Made by a program: the position numbers and the translations under genes. A stretch of DNA of 16,893 nt from JAOPZW01 sp036555665 (GTDB lineage: Bacteria; Actinomycetota; Thermoleophilia; Solirubrobacterales; Solirubrobacteraceae), in assembly GCA_036555665.1 (NCBI GenBank), contig DATBKW010000408.1, forward strand, positions 1-16,893, in the 5' to 3' direction. This document shows, piece after piece, positions 7,406-12,733 of this stretch. The first letter of the stretch is position 1, and every line of letters starts with the position of its first letter. Below the pieces are notes generated by a model, which had not been told where the DNA came from, did no database searches, and worked only from the letters and a program-made list of their open reading frames with translations.

Positions 7406-7437
7406 CCCACCTCAGGGTGGGGAAGTTCGTACCCCAC
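7406..7437. repeat. Overlapping inverted repeats CCCACC / GGTGGGG / CCCCAC (palindrome A)
   Basis: CCCACC (7406-7411) pairs with GGTGGG (7416-7421) across a 4-nt loop. The same G-run, read as GTGGGG (7417-7422), also pairs with CCCCAC (7432-7437) across 9 nt. The two pairings cannot coexist. As DNA, GTGGGG-N9-CCCCAC is a 21-bp palindromic site resembling the one at 7705-7725. Confidence 0.45.
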
Positions 7438-7663
7438 GCACCGGACTGACTCCCCCCCGACTGTGCTCGCGCAACTCACCCGCGCTGTCCGCGAGCTGGG
7501 GGCTACTTTGGCGGCGCACGGTCCAAGCGGCACGACGCCCTCCCGATCGTGCGCCTGTCGCAGTCGCGGCGAGGGCGGCGGTCGCGCTGATTGCCTCCAG
7601 CGTCGCCCAGCGGCCGCCGGGCGGTCCCCCGTCTACCCCCCAGGGGGCCGCCTGCGCGGCTCT

Positions 7664-7693
7664 GGGAACCGTTGGCAGCGCTTTGGGGACCGT
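7664..7693 (+). repeat. Tandem motif GGGAACCGT / GGGGACCGT, 21 bp apart
   Basis: GGGAACCGT (7664-7672) is followed by GGGGACCGT (7685-7693), start to start 21 bp, about two helical turns. Eight of nine bases match. The pair could be direct-repeat binding sites for a dimeric response regulator upstream of the 7838 operon (inference). Confidence 0.35.
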
Positions 7694-7704
7694 CCGTATG
7701 TCCA

Positions 7705-7725
7705 GTGGGGTAGAAAAGTACCCAC
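7705..7725. promoter_or_regulatory. Palindrome B, GTGGGGTA-N6-TACCCAC
   Basis: The arms GTGG(G)GTA and TACCCAC are complementary apart from one extra G. The 21-bp footprint and the outer GTGGGG...CCCAC bases match palindrome A 288 bp upstream. The right half-site shares GTACCC with the A site (GTACCCC). TACCCAC differs by one base from the NarL heptamer consensus TACYYMT, which is suggestive because the adjacent gene encodes a NarL-type regulator. Confidence 0.45.
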
Positions 7726-7742
7726 ACGGATCACGCTCCGTG
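7725..7742 (+). other. Hairpin CACGGA-N6-TCCGTG in the regulator leader
   Basis: A perfect 6-bp stem (7725-7730 with 7737-7742) and a 6-nt loop directly follow palindrome B. There is no U-tract, so it is not a canonical terminator. Confidence 0.35.
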
Positions 7743-7757
7743 CAGTTTCATGACCCA

Positions 7758-7801
7758 TGCCGCCCGCGGATGGGCGACATGGCCGCCAGACATGGGCGGC
7801 A
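7758..7801 (+). other. Mutually exclusive stems upstream of the response regulator
   Basis: TGCCGCCC (7758-7765) pairs perfectly with GGGCGGCA (7794-7801). The shorter GCCGCC (7782-7787) pairs with GGCGGC (7795-7800) across a 7-nt loop, using the same 3' strand. The stems end 36 nt before the ATG at 7838, so alternative folding could affect expression if the transcript begins upstream. Confidence 0.35.
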
Positions 7802-7837
7802 CCGGTAACCAGGGGCAACATTCACCGGGGGGGCATC

Positions 7838-8557
7838 ATGTCAACAAGGATGGAGCACGACGGCGGGAGCCTTCGTGAGGGCGACGATCCGCTTCGCGTG
7901 ATCGTCGTGGACGACGATCCGCTCGCGCGCCGGATGCTGCGCGACGTGCTGCAGGACGCGGGGATCACGGTGATCGCCGAGGCGGGCGGCGGGCGCGAGG
8001 CCGTCGAGCTGAGCGTCTACTACAGGCCGGACGTCGTCGTGATGGATCTCGTCATGCCGGGCGTTGACGGCATCGCCGCGACGCGGCAGATCGTCGACAA
8101 GGCGCCGGACGTGCGCGTGGTGATGCTCACCTCGTCCGACAGCGAGGAGGTCGGGCTCATGACGCTGCGCGCCGGGGCCTCGGGCTTCTTGTGCAAGAGC
8201 GTGGGCATCGAGGCGCTTCCGCGCGCGCTGCGCTGCGCCCGCGACGGCGAGGCGGTCGTGTCGCGCGCGCTGACCATGCGTCTCATCGAGGGCATGCGCC
8301 GCGTCCGCGAGGACGGCGCCGGTATGCGCCCGGTGCGCAGCCCGCTGACCCCGCGCGAGTGGGAGGTCCTCGACCTCCTCTGCCAGAGTCACTCGACCGA
8401 CGACATCGCCGACACGCTCGTCCTCTCCGTGGAGACGGTGCGCTCGCACATCAAGAGCGTCCTGCGCAAGCTCGGCGTGCGCTCGCGGCAGGAGGCGATC
8501 AAGGCCGCGGCCGGACTGCGCTCGGGGCTGGTCCTCGACGGGTTGGCCGAGGCGTGA
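7838..8557 (+). CDS. NarL/LuxR-type response regulator (RR1)
   Basis: 239 aa, starting at the ATG at 7838, preceded by a G7 tract 4 nt upstream as ribosome-binding region; an in-frame upstream start at 7757 adds 27 residues unlike the family and is less likely. The receiver domain (about 18-135) has the acidic pair DDD (25-27), phospho-acceptor Asp70 in VVVMDLVMPG, Thr98 and Lys120. The LuxR-type HTH (about 168-226) contains LTPREWEVLDLLCQ and VETVRSHIKSVLRKLGV. It should bind DNA as a dimer once phosphorylated. It is a clear paralogue of the regulator at 9646-10356 and has the same linker motif RPVRS-x-LT-x-REWEVLDLLC. Its last codon overlaps the GTG of the next gene, so these proteins are probably made in fixed proportion. 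Palindromes in the upstream gap are candidate targets. Confidence 0.93.
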   Translation: MSTRMEHDGGSLREGDDPLRVIVVDDDPLARRMLRDVLQDAGITVIAEAGGGREAVELSVYYRPDVVVMDLVMPGVDGIAATRQIVDKAPDVRVVMLTSSDSEEVGLMTLRAGASGFLCKSVGIEALPRALRCARDGEAVVSRALTMRLIEGMRRVREDGAGMRPVRSPLTPREWEVLDLLCQSHSTDDIADTLVLSVETVRSHIKSVLRKLGVRSRQEAIKAAAGLRSGLVLDGLAEA

Positions 8558-9231
8558 GCCCGGCGGCTTCCAGGCCGCCTGCCGAGGCAGATCTCGACGC
8601 CTACGCCGCGCAGGCTGCGCACCAGCTCGGCGAGGCGGTCGCGCTGTTGCGCGGCTACCTCGTCGTGCTCGAGCAGCGCGGCGAGCGCGACCCCGAGCTC
8701 GAGGACGCGCTGCGCGGCCTCGGAGCCGGGACCGAGCGCGCGCAGCGCTTCGTCGACGACCTGCTCGACCTCGCGGCCGCCGGCCGCGCCGAGCCGGTCA
8801 GCGAGCGCGTCGCGCTCGACGATGCGCTGGCCAGCGCGCGCGAGCGCCTGGCCGGCGAGCTCAGCGACGCGGCCACCGAGGTGCGCGCCGCGGCGCCGCT
8901 GCCGGTCGCCCGGGCCGATCGCGAGCTCGTGTCGCGCCTGCTCATGCACCTACTGCGGGTCTCGCTGTCGGCGGGTGCGCGCACGGTCGAGGTCGAGGGC
9001 GACGTCGCCGAGGGGATGGTGCGCGTCGAGCTGCGCGACGACGGCGCGCCGGCCACCGGCGAGCCGTTCGCGCCCTTTGCGAAGGCCCGCGGCCGCGGGC
9101 CGCTCGTCGGCGCCGGCGTCGGGCTGACCGTCAGCCGGCGCATCGTCGAGCGCCACGGCGGGACGATCGCGCTGCGCCAGGACGACGAGGGCGCCACCGC
9201 GGTGACCTTCACGCTCCCGACCGAGGGGTGA
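8554..9231 (+). CDS. Small histidine-kinase-like protein with degenerate N-box
   Basis: 225 aa from the GTG at 8554, which overlaps the upstream TGA (GTGA). It has no transmembrane segment or input domain. A HisKA-like helix pair carries AAHQLGEAV with His23 as possible phospho-acceptor, although the usual Glu-Leu-x-Thr-Pro after the His is absent. The second helix is RAQRFVDDLLDLAAAG. The ATPase-like domain retains VELRDDGAP (G1, Asp163) and the glycine-rich GAGVGLTVSRRIVERHGG (G2), but the N-box reads LLMHLLRVSLSAG with no Asn where the Mg-ATP ligand normally lies. It may be an inactive kinase, a histidine phosphotransfer scaffold or a phosphatase for the two flanking receivers (inference). 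A longer frame running upstream through RR1 is only a shadow. Confidence 0.8.
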   Translation: MSPAASRPPAEADLDAYAAQAAHQLGEAVALLRGYLVVLEQRGERDPELEDALRGLGAGTERAQRFVDDLLDLAAAGRAEPVSERVALDDALASARERLAGELSDAATEVRAAAPLPVARADRELVSRLLMHLLRVSLSAGARTVEVEGDVAEGMVRVELRDDGAPATGEPFAPFAKARGRGPLVGAGVGLTVSRRIVERHGGTIALRQDDEGATAVTFTLPTEG

Positions 9232-9605
9232 GCGTGCGCATCCTGCTCTGCGACGACACGCCGGAGCTGCGAGCGCTGATGCGGTCCGCGCTGGAGGCGC
9301 GCGACGACGTCACGGTCGTCGGCGAGGTCGGTGACGGCCACCGCGCGCTGGAGTGCGCGGCGCAGGAGCAGCCAGACGTCGTCGTGCTCGACCTCGAGAT
9401 GCCCGGGCCGGTGCCCGAGGTGCTGCTGGCCGAGCTGCGTCGCGCGGCGCCCGGTACCGCGATCGTCACCTTCTCGGGCCACGACCCGGCCGCCGTCGCC
9501 GGGTCGGCCGTGGACGAGATCGCCCTGCACGTGCCGAAGACCACCGACCTGACCGCCGCCGCACGCGCCGTGTGGGAGATCGGCGGCAACCACTACAAAA
9601 GTTGA
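9228..9605 (+). CDS. Stand-alone receiver-domain protein (CheY-like)
   Basis: 125 aa, starting with GTG at 9228 overlapping the upstream stop (GTGA). A single receiver domain: acidic pair Asp9-Asp10, phospho-acceptor Asp55 in VVVLDLEMPG, hydroxyl residue in IVTFSG (Ser83) and Lys104 in HVPK. There is no output domain, so it likely relays or buffers phosphate between the kinases and the DNA-binding regulators, or acts by protein contact. The tail ends GGNHYKS. It is the last gene of the translationally coupled RR1-kinase-receiver trio; a strong GC hairpin follows its stop. Confidence 0.88.
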   Translation: MSVRILLCDDTPELRALMRSALEARDDVTVVGEVGDGHRALECAAQEQPDVVVLDLEMPGPVPEVLLAELRRAAPGTAIVTFSGHDPAAVAGSAVDEIALHVPKTTDLTAAARAVWEIGGNHYKS

Positions 9606-9613
9606 GCCTCCCC

Positions 9614-9629
9614 CGCGCGGTGCCGCGCG
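9614..9629 (+). terminator. GC hairpin after the receiver gene
   Basis: CGCGCGG (9614-9620) and CCGCGCG (9623-9629) are complementary; a realistic fold is CGCGC/GCGCG with a GGTGCC loop. It lies between the coupled trio and the next regulator and lacks a U-tract, so termination is plausible but unproven. Confidence 0.35.
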
Positions 9630-9633
9630 ACGG

Positions 9634-9639
9634 CATACT
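9634..9639 (+). promoter_or_regulatory. Candidate -10 box (CATACT) for the second regulator
   Basis: CATACT lies 6 nt before the ATG at 9646 and 12 nt before the alternative in-frame ATG at 9652. Either arrangement gives a leaderless or near-leaderless message; there is no ribosome-binding site. Confidence 0.35.
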
Positions 9640-9645
9640 GCGGCG

Positions 9646-10356
9646 ATGACCATGCGCCACGGCGCCGAGCTGTTGCGGCCCGCCGCGCCGCGCGTCGTGA
9701 TCGCCGATGACGACGCCGTGTTCCGAACCGAGGTCCGCGCAGCCCTGCAGGACGCGGGCATCGTCGTCATCGCGGAGGCCGACAACGGCCGCGACGCGAT
9801 CGACCTCGCCGTGCACTTCCGCCCCGACGTCGTGCTCATGGACGTCGTCATGCTCGGCATGGACGGCATCTCGGCCACACGCTCGATCTCCGAGCGCGCC
9901 CCGGAGGTCAGCGTGGTCCTGCTCACGAGCTCGCAGGACGCCGAGCTGGGCATGATCGGCCTGCGCGCCGGCGCCAACGGCCACCTCGTCAAGGGCCTGG
10001 AGATCGACGATCTCGTCGCCGCCGTGCGCTCCGCCGCCGACGGCGAGCCCGTGCTCGCGCCGGCCGTCGCGCGTCGGCTCATCGAGCGCCTGCGCGCGCT
10101 GCCCGACGGCGGCCTGGGCGTGCGCCCGGTGCGCAGCAGCCTCACCTCGCGCGAGTGGGAGGTCCTCGATCTCCTGTGCGCCGGCCTGTCGGTCGACGAG
10201 GTCGCCGACCGCCTCGTCCTGGCCCGCGACACGGTGCGCACGCACGTCAAGCGCATCCTGCGCAAGCTCGGCGTGCACTCGCAGGCCGAGGCCATCGAGA
10301 TGGCCAATGGGATCCGGGCGACGTACGCGCCCGGGCACGGCGCCCCCCGGGCCTGA
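9646..10356 (+). CDS. NarL/LuxR-type response regulator (RR2), paralogue of RR1
   Basis: 236 aa (ATG 9646; ATG 9652 is an alternative start two codons in). The receiver has DDD (21-23), phospho-acceptor Asp66 in VVLMDVVMLG, Thr94 and Lys116. The Pro that normally follows the phospho-acceptor strand (MPG) is replaced by Leu. The LuxR-type HTH has LTSREWEVLDLLCAGLSVDEVADRL and DTVRTHVKRILRKLGV. RR1 and RR2 align over the whole length with shared segments such as ALQDAGI/VLQDAGI, VVIAEA/TVIAEA and LRAGA, so they arose by duplication. It is transcribed separately from the coupled trio (40-nt gap with hairpin and -10 candidate). It probably shares kinases with RR1 but may bind other sites. Confidence 0.93.
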   Translation: MTMRHGAELLRPAAPRVVIADDDAVFRTEVRAALQDAGIVVIAEADNGRDAIDLAVHFRPDVVLMDVVMLGMDGISATRSISERAPEVSVVLLTSSQDAELGMIGLRAGANGHLVKGLEIDDLVAAVRSAADGEPVLAPAVARRLIERLRALPDGGLGVRPVRSSLTSREWEVLDLLCAGLSVDEVADRLVLARDTVRTHVKRILRKLGVHSQAEAIEMANGIRATYAPGHGAPRA

Positions 10357-10362
10357 CCTTTC

Positions 10363-10596
10363 GTGCAGGCCGCTGACGCGCGGCCAACATTCGTCCGTTC
10401 TGTGGATGTGGAGCACGCGATCCTCATCTCACGAACCCCGCGTTGCGCCCACACGCTGCTCACCAAGCCGGAGTGCCATTGCCCGGCCTGCCTCGAGGAG
10501 CAGTTGGCGGCTCACCGCCCGGCGGCCGGCGCCGCACAGGTGCTGGCCGGTGAGAAATCTGCCCCCGGTGCGGTATGGGCCTCCCCTGCCGCCTAG
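10363..10596 (+). CDS. Possible small Cys/His-rich protein (weak)
   Basis: A 77-aa open frame from GTG 10363 (or GTG 10402/10408) to TAG 10594. The middle reads TPRCAHTLLTKPECHCPACLEEQL; the spacing C-x-C-x2-C with nearby His could bind zinc. Codon third positions are GC-biased, but less so than in neighbouring genes. There is no clear start signal and no family I recognise. It starts 7 nt after RR2. It may equally be chance coding in an intergenic stretch. Confidence 0.25.
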   Translation: MQAADARPTFVRSVDVEHAILISRTPRCAHTLLTKPECHCPACLEEQLAAHRPAAGAAQVLAGEKSAPGAVWASPAA

Positions 10597-10773
10597 CGCG
10601 AACGTCACCGCCGCGTGCATCGCTTTCCCCCCAGGGCGAAGCGCTCCGGCGTAGAGGATTGACGGCTACCGCGGCTTGGCGCGGGAACCAGTGGTGGGGC
10701 CGGGCGCACGATGCGACGGCCGGAGCGGAGACGGGGCGAGCTTGAGCGTCGGGATTCTCGAATGGAGCTTCAC
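10597..10773 (+). other. Non-coding stretch with a hairpin at 10621-10643
   Basis: CGCTT (10621-10625) pairs with AAGCG (10639-10643), and CCC (10628-10630) with GGG (10634-10636), giving a stem with one mismatch and a 3-nt loop. It could end transcription from RR2. No U-tract follows. TTGACG at 10659-10664 resembles a -35 box but no matching -10 is seen. Otherwise I see nothing recognisable. Confidence 0.35.
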
Positions 10774-11004
10774 ATGAAGCGACTCGTGATCGTCGCCGAC
10801 GACGCCTTCGCTGCGCGGGTTGTCGCGCAGCCACAAAATCGTCGTGGCCGGCGCGGTACCCGCGCCATGTCGCAACTCGACAGGACCTGGGCGGTACGCG
10901 TGCTCTCGCGTGTGCCGCATCGGCAGGGACTCGACGGTGGTCGCGCGCGGCGCGCCGGCCCGACGTCCATATCCGTACGGCGCTGCGGCGAGGTCATCGG
11001 CTGA
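10774..11004 (+). pseudogene. Short ORF starting like a receiver domain, possibly a decayed response regulator
   Basis: The ATG at 10774 has a good ribosome-binding site (GGAG at 10764-10767, 6 nt away). The protein (76 aa) begins MKRLVIVADDAFAARVV, very like the first beta strand, acidic pair and helix of a receiver domain. After about residue 18 it becomes an Arg-rich sequence (NRRGRRGTRA) with no receiver features, and I cannot find the continuation in the other two frames. Its TGA lies one base before the ATG of the sugar transferase, so translating it could still couple that gene. It could be a remnant, or a short leader protein of unknown role. Low certainty. Confidence 0.3.
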
Positions 11005-11005
11005 G

Positions 11006-12496
11006 ATGACGCCGCAGCTCGTCGCGAAGCTGACGTACCACGGCGAGGAGATCGTCGAACCTGTCGCGGCGCCGCGCGGGAACGTCTTCCCGCTGCCGCG
11101 GCGCAGGCCGGCGGGCGTGCCGGCGATCGAGGAGGGCGCATCGCCGTCGGTGCTGCGGCGCGAGGCGCGCCACCGCCGGCTGCTCGGAATCGCCGACGTC
11201 CTCGCGGTCACGCTGACACTGATCCTCGTCCTCAACGTCATCGGCCACGACAAGGCGGCCGTGATTCTGCTCGCGAGCATGCCGCTGGTGATCGTGCCTT
11301 TCAAGATCGCCGGCCTCTACGACCGCGACGACCTGCGCCTCGTGCACTCGACCCTCGACGAGGTGCCGGTGCTCATGCAGCTCACGGCGCTCTTCGCGCT
11401 CGGGGTGACGATCCTGCAGTCGGTGGTCGTGCAGGGATCGCTCGGCGGTGACCAGATCGCCGGGCTGTGGCTGGGCGCGTTCGCCACGATCGTGATCGCC
11501 CGCGCGCTGGCCCGATGGCTGGCCGCCCGCACCTCGCCCGTGGAGCGCTGTCTGGTCATCGGCGAGACCGAGCGCGCCTATCGGATCCACGAGCGCCTGG
11601 CCGCCAGCCGCGCGCGAGCGACGGTCGTCGCGTCGCTGCCGCTGGTCGCCGACGACCTCGACCTGCTGGGCGGGTCGAGCGCGATCCGCGAGCTGGTCCA
11701 TGAGCTGGACGTCCACCGGATCGTCATCGCTCCGTCGGCCAACGAGGCGACGGGCACGGTCGGCCTGATCCGCGTCGCCAAGGCGGTCGGCGTCCGCGTG
11801 AGCGTCCTGCCGCGGATGTTCGAGGTCGTCGGTTCCGCCGTCGAGTTCGACGACGTCGACGGGATGACGATGCTCGGCATCCGCCGCTTCGGTCTGTCGC
11901 ACTCGTCGCGCCTGCTCAAGCGCGCCTTCGACCTCGTCGCGACGTCCGTCGGGATGCTGTTCATCGCCCCGATCCTCGGCGCGATCGCGCTGGCCATCCG
12001 CCTGGACACCAAGGGCCCGATCATCTTCCGCCAGACCCGTGTCGGACGCGACGGCGAGCACTTCTCGATCTGCAAATTCCGCACGATGGTGGTCGACGCC
12101 GACGCGCGCAAGGACGAGCTGCGGGCCCGCAACGAGGCCGGCGACGGGCTGTTCAAGATCACCGACGACCCGCGCGTCACGCGCGTGGGGAAGATCCTGC
12201 GGGCCACGTCGCTCGACGAGCTCCCCCAGCTGATCAACGTCCTTCGCGGCGAGATGAGCCTCGTCGGCCCGCGCCCGCTCGTGGTCGACGAGGACGCCCA
12301 GGTCCTCGGCCTCGATCGCAGCCGCCTGCATCTCACGCCCGGGATGACCGGCCCGTGGCAGGTGCTCGGCACGCGCGTGCCGATGCAGGAGATGGTCGGG
12401 ATCGACTACCTCTACGTCGCCAACTGGTCGCTGTGGCTGGACATCAAGCTCCTGGTGCGGACGGTTCATCACGTGCTGCGGCGGGGGAACCTCTGA
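11006..12496 (+). CDS. Polyprenyl-phosphate sugar-1-phosphate transferase (full-length, WcaJ/WbaP-like)
   Basis: 496 aa from ATG 11006 (an upstream TTG at 10820 would add 62 residues of non-family sequence). N-terminal hydrophobic segments (about 58-80, 84-104, 122-142, 150-170) form the membrane module. A Rossmann-like CoA-binding-type domain follows (about 178-270, VERCLVIGETERAYRIHERL). The C-terminal sugar transferase domain starts at KRAFDLVATS (305). Its motifs are IIFRQTRVGRDG (339-350), KFRTMVVDAD (357-366), LDELPQLINVLRGEMSLVGPRPL (403-425) and PGMTGPWQVLG (445-455). It should initiate synthesis of an undecaprenyl-linked surface glycan by transferring a hexose-1-phosphate; the sugar cannot be told from sequence. 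It overlaps the following small HTH gene by one base (TGATG) and lies just upstream of the ABC/RiPP-like operon. Confidence 0.93.
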   Translation: MTPQLVAKLTYHGEEIVEPVAAPRGNVFPLPRRRPAGVPAIEEGASPSVLRREARHRRLLGIADVLAVTLTLILVLNVIGHDKAAVILLASMPLVIVPFKIAGLYDRDDLRLVHSTLDEVPVLMQLTALFALGVTILQSVVVQGSLGGDQIAGLWLGAFATIVIARALARWLAARTSPVERCLVIGETERAYRIHERLAASRARATVVASLPLVADDLDLLGGSSAIRELVHELDVHRIVIAPSANEATGTVGLIRVAKAVGVRVSVLPRMFEVVGSAVEFDDVDGMTMLGIRRFGLSHSSRLLKRAFDLVATSVGMLFIAPILGAIALAIRLDTKGPIIFRQTRVGRDGEHFSICKFRTMVVDADARKDELRARNEAGDGLFKITDDPRVTRVGKILRATSLDELPQLINVLRGEMSLVGPRPLVVDEDAQVLGLDRSRLHLTPGMTGPWQVLGTRVPMQEMVGIDYLYVANWSLWLDIKLLVRTVHHVLRRGNL

Positions 12497-12678
12497 TGTC
12501 CCAGGACGTCGACTGGCAGGTCGTGCGCCTCGCCGCGCAGGGCCTTGGCAACGACGAGATCGCCGCGCGCGTGAACCGCCCTCGCGAAGTCATCGCGGAA
12601 TGGCGTAGGCGGTTCTACGAGCAGCGGCTCGCCGGCCTGGAGGAGCACCGCCCGATCTCGCCGCCCAGAGCTGCGTGA
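12496..12678 (+). CDS. 60-aa helix-turn-helix protein resembling the IS630-type transposase N-terminus
   Basis: The ATG at 12496 overlaps the stop of the sugar transferase (TGATG). The whole protein is one homeodomain-like HTH: VVRLAAQGLGNDEIAARVNRPREVIAEWRRRFYEQRLAGLEEHRP. The pattern (LAAQGL-x-N-x-EIA, then V-x-x-WR-x-RF-x-x-x-x-L-x-GL) is that of the N-terminal HTH of IS630/ISL3-type transposases. The protein stops exactly after this domain, and no DDE catalytic part or terminal repeats are visible. It may be a transposase remnant or a domesticated small regulator, coupled to the glycosyltransferase. Its translational coupling and intact frame favour expression. The gap to the ABC operon is 55 nt. 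Confidence 0.7.
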   Translation: MSQDVDWQVVRLAAQGLGNDEIAARVNRPREVIAEWRRRFYEQRLAGLEEHRPISPPRAA

Positions 12679-12703
12679 GCTGCGCGGCAGTTGCGCCGCT
12701 CCC

Positions 12704-12723
12704 GAACGTTCCTTTCCTACAGT
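12704..12723 (+). promoter_or_regulatory. Candidate promoter of the ABC/RiPP-like operon
   Basis: TACAGT (12718-12723) lies 10 nt before GTG 12734, matching the -10 spacing of other genes here. A perfect 8-bp palindrome GAACGTTC (12704-12711) sits 6 bp upstream and could be an operator half-pair or simply the -35 region. No Shine-Dalgarno sequence precedes the GTG. Confidence 0.4.
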
Positions 12724-12733
12724 GCCAGGGACG

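Larger units (their letters stand above)
7338..7837. other. Divergent intergenic region (500 bp) with palindromes and hairpins
   Basis: No convincing gene is present: the short frames here are Arg/Gly-rich translations without family signals. The region separates the hybrid kinase (minus) from the NarL-type regulator operon (plus) and holds two related palindromes, a tandem repeat pair and several hairpins, listed separately. It is less uniformly GC-rich than the coding sequence (for example CCCTATATGTACG at 7371-7383 and TAGAAAAGTA at 7711-7720), as expected for promoter DNA. Confidence 0.7.

Noticed and set aside
7503..7821. Minus-strand small ORFs in the divergent intergenic region
   Set aside because: They are short and Arg/Gly/Pro-rich, lack ribosome-binding sites and family motifs, and overlap the palindromic regulatory DNA.
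8191..8553. N-terminal extension of the small kinase into RR1
   Set aside because: The upstream part is RR1 read in the wrong frame; the GTG at 8554 with a GTGA overlap gives a protein beginning at the HisKA helix.
8655..10466. 603-aa minus-strand open frame opposite the regulators
   Set aside because: Ser/Arg/Thr-rich shadow without domains; the plus-strand receivers and HTH domains are unmistakable.
10540..10600. Resemblance of GCCGGTGAGAAATCTG to part of a cobalamin riboswitch
   Set aside because: Only a short segment matches; there is no B12 box or surrounding conserved helices, and no B12-related gene follows.
10619..10690. Possible cyclic dinucleotide riboswitch (ATCGCTT ... GGGAACC)
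   Set aside because: Two short motifs occur, but their order and spacing and the rest of the ydaO-type consensus are missing; the hairpin alone does not support it.
12496..12678. RiPP precursor peptide
   Set aside because: The small ORF is near the lasso-type operon, but its whole length is an HTH with no leader/core layout.
12496..12678. Insertion sequence of the IS630 family
   Set aside because: Only the HTH part is present; no DDE domain, terminal inverted repeats or target duplication are visible.
12704..12711. LexA/SOS box
   Set aside because: GAACGTTC lacks the central spacer of the actinobacterial consensus GAAC-N4-GTTC, so I list it only as an unidentified palindrome.
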